Shown here: positions 1-6,192 of the stretch, one piece after another
Position numbering within the stretch: position 1 is the first letter of the stretch
How the letters are laid out: each line of letters opens with the position of its first letter
Assembly (NCBI GenBank): GCA_964616985.1
Contig: CAZTVF010000174.1
Coordinates: forward strand, 1-8,132
Direction of reading: 5' to 3'
Length of the DNA stretch: 8,132 nucleotides
Origin: CAZTVF01 sp964616985
GTDB lineage: Bacteria > Planctomycetota > Phycisphaerae > SM23-33
Translations under genes and position numbers: made by a program
The notes under the pieces: model-generated
Seen by the model: only the letters and a program-made list of their open reading frames with translations
What the model was told of the DNA's origin: nothing
Database searches by the model: none

Positions 1-824
1 TCGGTTTTGTCTTCCAGCACTACGCGCTGTTCCGCCACATGACGGTCTTCGAGAACGTGGCCTTTGGCCTGCGCGTGCGGCCGCGGTCCACCCGCCCCCC
101 GCGGGGCGAGATCGCCTCGCGCGTGCACGAACTGCTGCGGCTGGTGCAGCTGGACACGATGGCGTCGCGGCATCCGCACCAGCTTTCAGGTGGGCAGCGG
201 CAGCGCGTGGCGCTGGCGCGGGCCCTGGCCGTCGAGCCGCGAGTGCTGCTGCTGGACGAGCCCTTCGGCGCCCTCGATGCCAAGGTGCGGCAGGAACTCC
301 GCCAGTGGCTGCGGCGGCTGCACGACCAGATCGGCGTCACTAGCCTGCTGGTCACGCACGACCAGGAGGAGGCCCTGGAGGTCGCCGACTGCATTGTCGT
401 CATGAACGGCGGGCGGATCGAGCAGATGGGCAAACCCGAGGAGGTGTTCCACCAGCCGCGTTCCGCCTTCGTCATGGAGTTTCTCGGACGCGTGAACACC
501 TTCCACGGCCGCGTGGAGGAGGGCACCCCGCGATTCGACAGACCGGGCAGCTTGCCGCCGGGCGACTCGCCGCGGTTCTTCGTGCGGCCGCACAACCTGG
601 CGATCAGCCGCACGGCCTCGGGCCCTGGCAGCATCAGCGGGCAGGTGGCGTTCGTCTCGGCGGCCGGGCCGGTCGTGCGCGTGGAGGTCCAGAGCGAAGC
701 GGTGGGGCGGATCCAGGTCGAGTTGCCGCACTCCCGCTACCAGGAATTTCCCGTGAAGCAGGGCGAGGCGGTTTTCGTGACCCCCATTGAGGTCAAGGTG
801 TTCGCGGACGACTATGCGATCTGA
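1..824 (+). CDS. cysA: Sulfate/thiosulfate ABC importer ATPase CysA, 5'-truncated by window edge
   Basis: This is the ATP-hydrolysing subunit of the sulfate/thiosulfate importer, which acts at the inner face of the cytoplasmic membrane with the CysT/CysW permeases. The reading frame is open from the first complete codon at base 3, so the gene starts outside the window and the Walker A motif is not visible. In order one sees the Q-loop region (GFVFQHYALFRHMTVFENV, close to the CysA consensus), the ABC signature LSGGQRQRVALARALA, Walker B (VLLLDEPFGALD), the switch histidine (LVTHDQEEALE), then a C-terminal TOBE-like regulatory domain of about 110 residues. Visible length is 273 residues; full CysA is usually 330-360, so roughly 70-80 residues are missing. 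The codon for the internal Met at base 39 is not the start, because conserved Q-loop sequence precedes it. The closest alternative is another sugar- or anion-type ABC ATPase, but the QHYALF segment and the adjacent cysteine genes favour CysA. The stop codon directly abuts that of the facing regulator gene. Confidence 0.93.
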   Translation, partial: GFVFQHYALFRHMTVFENVAFGLRVRPRSTRPPRGEIASRVHELLRLVQLDTMASRHPHQLSGGQRQRVALARALAVEPRVLLLDEPFGALDAKVRQELRQWLRRLHDQIGVTSLLVTHDQEEALEVADCIVVMNGGRIEQMGKPEEVFHQPRSAFVMEFLGRVNTFHGRVEEGTPRFDRPGSLPPGDSPRFFVRPHNLAISRTASGPGSISGQVAFVSAAGPVVRVEVQSEAVGRIQVELPHSRYQEFPVKQGEAVFVTPIEVKVFADDYAI

Positions 825-843
825 TCAGATTGCGTAGTCGTTC
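806..843. terminator. Shared palindrome at the meeting point of two convergent genes
   Basis: Bases 806-822 pair with 827-843 around the loop GATC (17 bp, of which three are G-U/T-type wobbles). The + strand stop TGA is 822-824 and the - strand stop is 827-825, so both stop codons and both C-termini are coded inside one stem. There is no U-tract on either side, so it is not a canonical intrinsic terminator. It could still act as a bidirectional transcription barrier or protect mRNA 3' ends; that role is inference. Confidence 0.55.
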
Positions 844-1271
844 ACGGTCCGCTTGGTCAGGACCTGTTCGCGTTCGATCAGGTCCTGGAACGTGGTGGAA
901 TCGTAGACGGTTTCGACGGCTTTCTTCGCCTTGGTCCACAGCTCGTTGAAAGCACAGCCTCCCTTGAGCGGGCACTTCTCGTTCTGCGTGCCGATGCACT
1001 TGACGGGGTCCAGCGGGCCGTCGATGAACCGGATGATGCGGCCGACCGTCACGTCCTTGGGCTCGCCGATGAGCATGTAGCCGCCTTGAACGCCGCGGCG
1101 AGATTCAACGACGCCGCCTTGCTTCAACTCGTTCAGGATGATCTCCAGGAAGCGAGCCGGGATCGCCTGCTTCTGGGCCAGGTCGCCAATGGTGATGGGG
1201 CCCGCGCCGCGACGCTTGGAGAGCTCGAACACCGCCCGGACCGCATACTGACACTTCTGTGATATGGTCAT
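825..1271 (-). CDS. Rrf2-family transcriptional regulator, probable Fe-S cluster sensor
   Basis: This is a 148-residue winged-helix repressor/activator of the Rrf2 family (IscR, NsrR, RirA, CymR). The N-terminal helix starts MTISQKCQYAVRAVFELSK, the recognition region follows (LAQKQAIPARFLEIILNELK), and the wing has the family motif RGVQGGY at about residues 59-65. Three cysteines at residues 92, 100 and 106 (spacing C-x7-C-x5-C) sit where Fe-S-binding members carry their ligands; CymR-type members without a cluster lack them. I chose the ATG at 1271 because the family consensus starts there and GAGG lies 5 bases upstream. A longer in-frame start at 1334 would add 21 residues unlike the family and would run into the proposed promoter. 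It is divergent from larE-cysK and convergent with cysA, so sulfur-assimilation control is the likely job. The actual ligand or signal cannot be read from the sequence. Confidence 0.9.
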   Translation of the reverse strand: MTISQKCQYAVRAVFELSKRRGAGPITIGDLAQKQAIPARFLEIILNELKQGGVVESRRGVQGGYMLIGEPKDVTVGRIIRFIDGPLDPVKCIGTQNEKCPLKGGCAFNELWTKAKKAVETVYDSTTFQDLIEREQVLTKRTVNDYAI

Positions 1272-1280
1272 CTTGGCCTC

Positions 1281-1294
1281 GACTATAGTTAGTC
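1281..1294. promoter_or_regulatory. Candidate operator in the leader of the Rrf2 gene
   Basis: This is an inverted repeat, GACTA-TAGT-TAGTC, with a perfect 5-bp arm pair. It also contains the 8-base palindrome ACTATAGT. It lies just downstream of the proposed -10 element of the regulator gene and just upstream of its ribosome-binding site, a position that suits autoregulation. Assignment as an Rrf2 site is inference from position and symmetry. Confidence 0.35.
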
Positions 1295-1300
1295 TATGTA

Positions 1301-1330
1301 ATAGTGTCGGTTTGAATCTGCCATTGTCAA
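1301..1330 (-). promoter_or_regulatory. Putative promoter of the Rrf2 regulator gene
   Basis: Read on the - strand, a perfect -35 hexamer TTGACA (1330-1325) is followed after 18 bases by CACTAT (1306-1301), a weak -10 matching three of six consensus bases. It would give a leader of about 25 bases before the GAGG ribosome-binding site. An alternative, farther upstream, is a perfect TATAAT on the - strand at 1393-1388, but its -35 region is poor. Confidence 0.4.
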
Positions 1331-1455
1331 ACAAAAAGTTGTAGATTCGATCGAGATATCGGAGAAGTTTGCGAGATAACTATTTTTATTATAGCGTCTT
1401 ATATGTCGTCTTTAATCCCGATAGAAATAATGTTGAATCGACGCAGGAATCTTCA

Positions 1456-1484
1456 TTGACAAAGTGGCGGATAGAGTACATTAT
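1456..1484 (+). promoter_or_regulatory. Putative promoter of the larE-cysK operon
   Basis: A perfect -35 hexamer TTGACA (1456-1461) is followed after a 17-base spacer by CATTAT (1479-1484), four of six matches to the -10 consensus. Transcription would start about 35-40 bases before the larE ATG. The surrounding 257 bases are markedly AT-rich compared with the coding DNA, as expected of a divergent regulatory region. Confidence 0.5.
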
Positions 1485-1489
1485 CTCTA
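1472..1489. promoter_or_regulatory. Candidate operator overlapping the larE-cysK -10 element
   Basis: This is an inverted repeat, TAGAG-N8-CTCTA, whose central 8 bases contain the proposed -10 hexamer. A repressor bound here would block RNA polymerase. The neighbouring divergent Rrf2 regulator is the natural candidate, although its site would not be identical in sequence to the inverted repeat found in its own leader. Assignment rests on position and symmetry only. Confidence 0.35.
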
Positions 1490-1528
1490 GTGAGCTAATA
1501 GTGTATCGGTAATCCGCCAAGGCAACGA

Positions 1529-2365
1529 ATGGATAACGAGCAAGCCAATCTGACGGCCGACGAGAAGCTGGCGAAGGCTGCCGAAAGCCTTCGGGAACTC
1601 CGCAGTGTTGTCGTGGCCTTTTCCGGCGGCGTCGACAGCAGCTTCCTGCTGGCCTTGGCGATTGAGACGCTGGGGCCGCAGAGCGTGCTTGCCGCCATCG
1701 GCGTCTCGCCCAGTCTGCCGCAGGCCGAGCGGCAGGAGGCGAAGGCGCTGGCCGCCAAACTCGGGGCCGCCGTGGTGGAGATCGAAACGCATGAGCTGGC
1801 CGACGAGCAATACGCGGCCAATCCCACCAACCGTTGCTTCTACTGCAAGAGCGATCTGTTCCAGCGCCTCTGGGAACTGGCCCGCCAGCGGGGCTTCGGT
1901 GCCGTTGTCGCCGGGGCCAACGCCGATGATGCGGGCGACTTCCGGCCCGGCCTGGAGGCGGGGCGCAAGCTCGGCGTCCGCAACCCGCTGCTCGAGTCGG
2001 GGCTGACGAAGGACGAGATCCGCCATGCGTCCAAAGCTCGCGGCCTGCCCACGTGGCGCAAGCCCTCCATGGCCTGTCTGGCCAGCCGCGTGCCGTATGG
2101 CCAGCGGATCACCGCCCAGGTGCTCGAGCGTGTCGAACGCGCCGAGGCGCTTTTGAAGAAGCTGGGCTTCGAGCAGTGTCGCGTGCGCGACCACGGCGAC
2201 GTGGCCCGCATCGAACTGCCGGCCGAGCAGCTGTCCACGGCGCTGGGGCTGCGAGAGGTGATCGTCCAGGGCCTCAAGGAGGCCGGCTACGCATACGTGA
2301 CGATGGACCTGCAGGGCTTCCGCAGCGGATCGATGAACGAAGTCATTCAACGCGACGAGCGATAG
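1529..2365 (+). CDS. larE: ATP-dependent sacrificial sulfur transferase LarE
   Basis: LarE is a PP-loop ATP pyrophosphatase. In characterised members it adenylates the carboxylates of a pyridinium dinucleotide and transfers sulfur to it during synthesis of the nickel-pincer cofactor of lactate racemase. The 278-residue protein has the full-family length. It shows the PP-loop SGGVDSS (residues 32-38), the NRCFYCKSDLF segment (Cys103 and Cys106), the GANADDAGDFRPG segment, and MACLASRVPYG with Cys183. Cys183 aligns with the sulfur-donating cysteine of sacrificial LarE. The additional CxxC is compatible with the three-cysteine [4Fe-4S] variant that uses external sulfide, but this is inference. 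The ATG at 1529 has an AAGG ribosome-binding site 6 bases upstream. It leads a tight operon with cysK (11 bases apart) and no larB, larC or larA is visible, so its target may not be the lactate racemase cofactor. Related PP-loop proteins (GuaA, ExsB) lack the CLASR motif. Confidence 0.9.
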   Translation: MDNEQANLTADEKLAKAAESLRELRSVVVAFSGGVDSSFLLALAIETLGPQSVLAAIGVSPSLPQAERQEAKALAAKLGAAVVEIETHELADEQYAANPTNRCFYCKSDLFQRLWELARQRGFGAVVAGANADDAGDFRPGLEAGRKLGVRNPLLESGLTKDEIRHASKARGLPTWRKPSMACLASRVPYGQRITAQVLERVERAEALLKKLGFEQCRVRDHGDVARIELPAEQLSTALGLREVIVQGLKEAGYAYVTMDLQGFRSGSMNEVIQRDER

Positions 2366-2376
2366 AAGGAGATACC

Positions 2377-3327
2377 ATGGCGAACATTTTTGACGATGTC
2401 ACAGGCACGATCGGCAAGACGCCGCTGGTTCGCGTCCGCAAGGTCGTCCAGGGCCGGGCGATCGTGCTGGCCAAGATGGAGGGCCGCAACCCGCTGGTCT
2501 CCGTCAAGGACCGCATCGGCCTGGCGATGATCGAAGCGGCGGAGCGCGAGGGCAAGATCACGCCCGCGACCCTGATCGTCGAGCCCACCAGCGGCAACAC
2601 GGGCATCGCGCTGGCGTTCGTGGCCGCCGCCCGCGGCTACCGCCTGGTCCTGACCATGCCGGAGTCGATGAGCATCGAGCGCCGCAAGGTGCTCAAGGCC
2701 CTGGGCGCCGAGGTGGTGCTCACGCCGGCCGCCGAGGGCATGAAGGGCGCCATCGCCAAGGCGAACGACCTGGTCGCCAACACGCGGCACGCCTTCATGC
2801 CGCAGCAGTTCGAGAACCCGGCGAACCCCGAGGTCCACCGCCGCACGACGGCCGAGGAGATCTGGGCCGACACCGATGGATTGGTCGACATCCTCATCTC
2901 TGGCGTGGGCACCGGCGGCACGATCACGGGCGTGGCCGAGGTGATCAAGTCGCGCCGCCCCGGCTTCAAGGCCATCGCCGTGGAGCCCGCGCAGAGCCCG
3001 GTGCTCTCGCAGACGCTGGCGGGGACGGTCGTCGCGCCGGGCCCGCACAAGATCCAGGGAATCGGCGCGGGCTTCGTGCCCAAGGTGCTCAACCTCAAGA
3101 TCGTCGACGAGGTCGTCGCCGTGGACCAGATGGAGGCCATCGAGTACGCCCGCCGGGCGGCCCGGGAAGAGGGCCTGTTCATCGGCATCTCTTCGGGCGC
3201 CGCGCTGCGAGCGGCCGACATCGTCGCCCAGCGCCCCGAGAATGCGGGCAAGACGATCGTCGTGATCCTGCCCAGTTTCGGCGAGCGATACCTGTCCACC
3301 GTGCTGTTCGATCACATTACGGGCTAA
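2377..3327 (+). CDS. cysK: Cysteine synthase (O-acetylserine sulfhydrylase)
   Basis: This PLP enzyme makes L-cysteine from O-acetylserine and sulfide in the cytoplasm. The 316-residue product matches the family length. It shows TIGKTPLVR near the N-terminus, the PLP lysine Lys44 in VSVKDR, the substrate loop PTSGNTG (residues 70-76), the phosphate-binding loop GVGTGGTITG (176-185) and SSGAA near residue 273, where the PLP ring nitrogen is held by a serine. The ATG at 2377 is supported by AAGGAG 5 bases upstream and by homology starting at once (MANIFDDVTGTIGKTPL). The frame stays open far upstream, but that part overlaps larE and is a shadow. It sits between larE and a transsulfuration-type gene, in one operon downstream of an Rrf2-controlled promoter. 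A cystathionine beta-synthase-like (MccA) role is an alternative in view of its right-hand neighbour, but the sequence looks like ordinary CysK. Confidence 0.94.
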   Translation: MANIFDDVTGTIGKTPLVRVRKVVQGRAIVLAKMEGRNPLVSVKDRIGLAMIEAAEREGKITPATLIVEPTSGNTGIALAFVAAARGYRLVLTMPESMSIERRKVLKALGAEVVLTPAAEGMKGAIAKANDLVANTRHAFMPQQFENPANPEVHRRTTAEEIWADTDGLVDILISGVGTGGTITGVAEVIKSRRPGFKAIAVEPAQSPVLSQTLAGTVVAPGPHKIQGIGAGFVPKVLNLKIVDEVVAVDQMEAIEYARRAAREEGLFIGISSGAALRAADIVAQRPENAGKTIVVILPSFGERYLSTVLFDHITG

Positions 3328-3338
3328 AAGGAGTGTTC

Positions 3339-4481
3339 ATGAAGTTCGCCACCAAGGCCATCCGCGTGGGCCAGCCGACCGACCCGGTCACCGGGTCGAT
3401 CATCACGCCCATCTACCAGACCGTCAATTTCGTCTTCGACGAAATCGGTAAGCCGCACAACTATGAGTACTCGCGCAGCGGCAACCCCACGCGCACCGCG
3501 CTGGAGCAGTGCCTGGCCTCGCTGGAGGAGGCGAAGCACGGGCTGGCGTTCGCCTCGGGCATGGCCGCCGTCGATGCGGTCTGTTCGGTGCTGCGGCCGG
3601 GCGACCACGTGGTGTCGGCCAAGAACATCTACGGTGGCACGTTCCGCCTGTTCGAGAAGGTCTACGGGGCGCGCGGTGTGACGTTCACGTACGTCGATGG
3701 CGAGGATGTATCCGCCTTCGCCCGCGCGATGCGCCCCAGCACCAAGCTCGCCTGGATCGAGACGCCGGCCAACCCGCTGCTGCAACTGGTGGACGTGCGG
3801 GCGGTGGCCGAGATCTGCCGCAAGGCGGGTGTGAAGCTGGTGGCCGACAACACGTTTTCGTCGCCGGTGTTCCAGCGGCCGCTCACGCAAGGGGCGGACG
3901 TGGTGCTGCACAGCACGACCAAGTACGTCAGCGGGCATAGCGACGTCATCGGCGGGGCCGTGCTCACCAGTGACCCCGCGCTATACGAGGCGTTCAAGTT
4001 CTACCAGAATGCCGTCGGGGCCGTGCCCGGGCCAGTGGATTGCTTCCTGAGCCTTCGTGGCCTCAAGACGCTGTCGGTGCGGATGCGCCAGCACGAGGCC
4101 AACGCCCGCGCGATCGCCGACCACCTCAGCCGCCACCCCAAGGTGGCCGAGACGATCTACCCCGGCCTGGTCACGCATCCGCAGCACGAGCTGGCCAAGA
4201 GGCAGATGGACGGCTTCGGGGCGATCGTGTCGTTCCGCCTCCGCGGCGGACGCGAGCAGGTGGCGAAGTTGGTGAAGAATCTCAAGGTGTTCCTGTTCGC
4301 CGAGAGCCTCGGCGGCGTCGAATCGCTGCTGTGTCACCCTGCCACCATGAGCCACGGCGTCCTGACGCCGGAGGAACGCGAGGCCATCGGCATCACCGAA
4401 GGCACGCTGCGACTCTCGGTCGGCATCGAGGACATCTCGGACCTCATCGACGACCTCGACACCGCCCTCGCCGCCATTTGA
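3339..4481 (+). CDS. Cystathionine gamma-synthase/gamma-lyase family PLP enzyme
   Basis: This is a member of the Cys/Met-metabolism PLP family (MetB, MetC, MccB). It either joins cysteine to an activated homoserine or cleaves cystathionine, thus moving sulfur between cysteine and homocysteine. The 380-residue protein shows YEYSRSGNPTR (about 42-52), the ASGMAA phosphate loop (72-77), the PANPLL motif (143-148), VADNTFSSP (168-176) with the PLP-ring aspartate Asp170, and the Schiff-base lysine Lys195 in TTKYVSGHSDVIGG. The length of 380 fits gamma-synthase or gamma-lyase better than O-acetylhomoserine sulfhydrylase (about 430). These activities cannot be told apart by eye. Pairing with cysK suggests either forward transsulfuration or, as in mccAB pairs, the reverse. 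The ATG at 3339 has AAGGAG 5 bases upstream; a GTG two codons earlier lies inside that site and is unlikely. It is the last gene of the operon, 11 bases after cysK. Confidence 0.9.
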   Translation: MKFATKAIRVGQPTDPVTGSIITPIYQTVNFVFDEIGKPHNYEYSRSGNPTRTALEQCLASLEEAKHGLAFASGMAAVDAVCSVLRPGDHVVSAKNIYGGTFRLFEKVYGARGVTFTYVDGEDVSAFARAMRPSTKLAWIETPANPLLQLVDVRAVAEICRKAGVKLVADNTFSSPVFQRPLTQGADVVLHSTTKYVSGHSDVIGGAVLTSDPALYEAFKFYQNAVGAVPGPVDCFLSLRGLKTLSVRMRQHEANARAIADHLSRHPKVAETIYPGLVTHPQHELAKRQMDGFGAIVSFRLRGGREQVAKLVKNLKVFLFAESLGGVESLLCHPATMSHGVLTPEEREAIGITEGTLRLSVGIEDISDLIDDLDTALAAI

Positions 4482-4543
4482 CCGGGTGCCATGCCGCGGG
4501 GCGAGGATCACCGAGACTGAAAAACGAACCCGAGTGCCGTGGT

Positions 4544-4677
4544 GGGTGCCATGCGTTTAGCCCGATCTGGGTGCCATGCTTTTAGCCCCGGAGGGGCAAA
4601 AGCATGTTTACGCTGGTCCCTTGGCCGTCACATCCAGCCGCACATGCTTCTGCAAACAACGCAGAAGCATGGCACCC
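4544..4677. repeat. Palindromic dispersed repeat, left copy
   Basis: This is a non-coding unit built on GGGTGCCATGC. A 25-base segment (4544-4568) is followed by a diverged second version starting at 4569. The 11-base GGGTGCCATGC (4569-4579) recurs inverted as GCATGGCACCC at 4667-4677, so the element has terminal inverted repeats. Inside are a near-perfect hairpin (4575-4606) and a second hairpin with 10-bp arms (4644-4653 and 4661-4670). Bases 4562-4653 are identical to 8041-8132. A further isolated GGGTGCCATGC stands at 4484-4494, two bases after the preceding stop codon. There is no ORF with recognisable product, so it resembles a MITE- or REP-like element. In this place it also separates two convergent transcription units. 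Confidence 0.8.
4575..4606. repeat. Strong hairpin inside the left repeat copy
   Basis: The arms CATGCTTTT and AAAAGCATG (9 bp) continue through GCCCC and GGGGC (5 bp) around a GGA loop, with a single unpaired A at 4584. There are thus fourteen base pairs in all. It is near the 3' ends of the cysteine operon and the facing sulfatase operon and could slow or stop transcription. However, it lacks a U-tract immediately after the stem. The same hairpin occurs at 8054-8085. Confidence 0.75.
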
Positions 4678-4686
4678 TGCGCGCCC

Positions 4687-6192
4687 CTAGACGACGGTAC
4701 GCACAAGCATCGTCAAAACCGGAAGATGAAATCCCTTTTTTGCTGGCCGTCTCCGGCCAGCGTGGCCATCAGCCATCGCAGGGCCCGCAAACAGCGTCGG
4801 CCATATGCTCTTGGAGCAGCCTGACCAGGCGACTCTCCACTTCAGAGAAGGCAGGATTGCCGGCCACGTTGCACCGCTCCAGCGGATCGGCCTGGGTGTC
4901 AGCCAGAAAGACGTCACGCCGATCCCCGTCACGGCCTGGCCGTTCTGCCGCACGCTCATATCGAGCCGATGCGTCGCCGTTCGGACGCAGACTCGTCTGG
5001 GCCAGCCTGACCCATCCGACCACCGGCCAAAGCGCCCCAGGGGAAAGGCCTGACTGTCGGGTTCGCCTTCGCCGATCGCACTGAAGACCGCCCCGGGCGG
5101 CGGGGCGCCAAACAGGTCGCGGCCGCGGAACTGGCTCGGCGCCTCGAGGCCGGCCAGCGAGAAGAGGGTGCGGCCGAAATCAAGGTTCTCGCAGAGATCG
5201 TCGCGGTGCTGGCGGGGGGCAATTCGCCCCGGCGCCGCAATGAGCAGCGGCACGCGATGCGTCTCTGGGGCGAAGGTCTGCTTGCCGTAGCGTTTGCCTT
5301 CGCCAAGCGAGACGCCGTGGTCGGTGTTGAAGATCAGGATGGCGTTGTCCAGCCGGCCTCGCTCTTCCAGCCAGAGGAGGACCTGTCCGATCTGATCGTC
5401 GAGCCAGGCGACCAACGCGTAGTAGTGGGCGCGCGTGCGAGCCACTTGTTCGGGGGTCAAGTCGCCGCAGGGGTGCTGCATCTGGCCGAACCAGCTTTGA
5501 AAGTGAGATGTCCGGCTGAGCTCGGGGTCGTCTTGGAAATCGGCCGGCCGGTATCGAGACGCGAACGGCTCGGGCGGCAGGACCGGCGTATGGGGTTGAA
5601 GATAGGACAAGCGAACGAAGACAGGGCCCTGGGCCTCGTTGAGCCAGGTCAGAGCGTTGCGGGTCACGGCCTGGCCGGGGAAGGGGTGCCCCGGCGGGAA
5701 GACACCCGCATGGATCGTGCACGGCCCGGAAAGCCGCACGAATCCCTCTGGCTCGCCGCCGCGGGCGAGCAACTCCTGCACCGGCGCTCCCGGCCCAAGG
5801 GTGCTCTTCATGTCGCCCTGGGGGTTGTGGAGCTGCCACGGCATCAAGCCGTGGGGCAGATGGCTCTTGCCGAAGTTGGCCGTCCGGTAGCCGGCCGCCG
5901 CGAAGACCTCCGGGATGGTGGTGAACCGGCCTTGCAGACCATGATCGACCGACTCCCAGACCGTCTCGTTGCAGTAGACGCCGGTGTCTTGGCAGTGCAG
6001 CCCGGTCAGCATGCTGTATCGCGAAGCGACGCAGACGGGGGAGTTGCAGAAGCAGTTGGTGAAGCTGGCGCCCGTCTCGGCGATGCGGTCGAGATTGGGG
6101 GTGTCGATCTTCGTCCACCGGTTGCCCAGGACGCCGACGGCGTCGGTGCGCATCTCATCGGTGAAGATCCAGATGACGTCGGGCCGCTTCAC
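4687..6192 (-). CDS. Sulfatase with CVASR active-site motif, frameshifted near its 3' end
   Basis: This is a formylglycine-dependent sulfatase (alkaline-phosphatase fold) that hydrolyses sulfate esters; the substrate is not predictable here. The start is GTG at 6192, chosen because it overlaps the stop of the upstream sulfatase as GTGA, has GAGGGG 7 bases upstream, and homology begins at once (VKRPDVIWIFTDEMRTDAVG). Metal ligand Asp12, the modification motif CVASR with Cys54 (Ala replaces the usual Pro), FGKSH, LQPHTP and TDHGVSLGEG with a following YGK are present. After about residue 423 the frame loses homology: the expected C-terminal part is found in another frame (4769-4924). A single missing G in the run at 4924-4927 explains this. 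Restored, the protein would be 474 residues, close to its neighbour. The literal ORF is 501 residues with about 78 unrelated ones at the end. No signal peptide is apparent. The break may be a sequencing error or a recent mutation. Confidence 0.82.
   Translation of the reverse strand: MKRPDVIWIFTDEMRTDAVGVLGNRWTKIDTPNLDRIAETGASFTNCFCNSPVCVASRYSMLTGLHCQDTGVYCNETVWESVDHGLQGRFTTIPEVFAAAGYRTANFGKSHLPHGLMPWQLHNPQGDMKSTLGPGAPVQELLARGGEPEGFVRLSGPCTIHAGVFPPGHPFPGQAVTRNALTWLNEAQGPVFVRLSYLQPHTPVLPPEPFASRYRPADFQDDPELSRTSHFQSWFGQMQHPCGDLTPEQVARTRAHYYALVAWLDDQIGQVLLWLEERGRLDNAILIFNTDHGVSLGEGKRYGKQTFAPETHRVPLLIAAPGRIAPRQHRDDLCENLDFGRTLFSLAGLEAPSQFRGRDLFGAPPPGAVFSAIGEGEPDSQAFPLGRFGRWSDGSGWPRRVCVRTATHRLDMSVRQNGQAVTGIGVTSFWLTPRPIRWSGATWPAILPSLKWRVAWSGCSKSIWPTLFAGPAMADGHAGRRRPAKKGFHLPVLTMLVRTVV
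4742..4761. terminator. Stem-loop just after the ancestral sulfatase stop
   Basis: GCTGGCCG (4742-4749) pairs perfectly with CGGCCAGC (4754-4761) across a four-base loop, which reads GAGA (a GNRA tetraloop) on the - strand. It begins 8 bases beyond the displaced sulfatase stop codon at 4769, in the place of a transcript-end structure. On the - strand it is followed by six A rather than U, so it is not a standard intrinsic terminator. A role in RNA 3'-end protection is possible. Confidence 0.35.
4769..4924 (-). other. Displaced C-terminal coding segment of the CVASR sulfatase
   Basis: In the frame one base away from the main sulfatase ORF, this stretch encodes DRRDVFLADTQADPLERCNV and continues to an SEVESRLVRLLQEHM helix. 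That is the usual closing segment of bacterial sulfatases (compare LYDLRNDPGELHNL in the neighbour), ending in TGA at 4771-4769. Joining it after Gly423 restores a full sulfatase. It is therefore part of the same gene, separated by an indel in the four-base homopolymer at 4924-4927, and not an independent gene. The junction has no classical slippery heptamer, so programmed frameshifting is unlikely. Confidence 0.75.

Noticed and set aside
1272..1334. Longer N-terminus for the Rrf2 regulator
   Set aside because: The 21 added residues do not resemble the family and cover the likely promoter and operator; ATG at 1271 has a GAGG site.
1487..2350. 287-codon ORF on the - strand opposite larE
   Set aside because: It is antisense shadow of a clearly conserved gene, with no motif of its own.
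2053..2376. Upstream extension of the cysK reading frame by 108 codons
   Set aside because: It overlaps larE in another frame and has shadow-type Arg/Gly/Ala-rich composition. Family homology and a good ribosome-binding site place the start at 2377.
4544..4677. CRISPR-like array from repeated GGGTGCCATGC units
   Set aside because: There are only a few copies, spacing is irregular, no uniform spacers are present, and strong terminal inversion points to a transposable or REP-like element.
4921..4935. Programmed -1 frameshift in the sulfatase
   Set aside because: The local sequence ACG GGG ATC is not a slippery X-XXY-YYZ heptamer and sulfatases are not known to use recoding here; an indel is simpler.
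4539..5084. 181-codon + strand ORF through the left repeat
   Set aside because: It crosses the palindromic repeat and the antisense of the sulfatase end, with no family resemblance.
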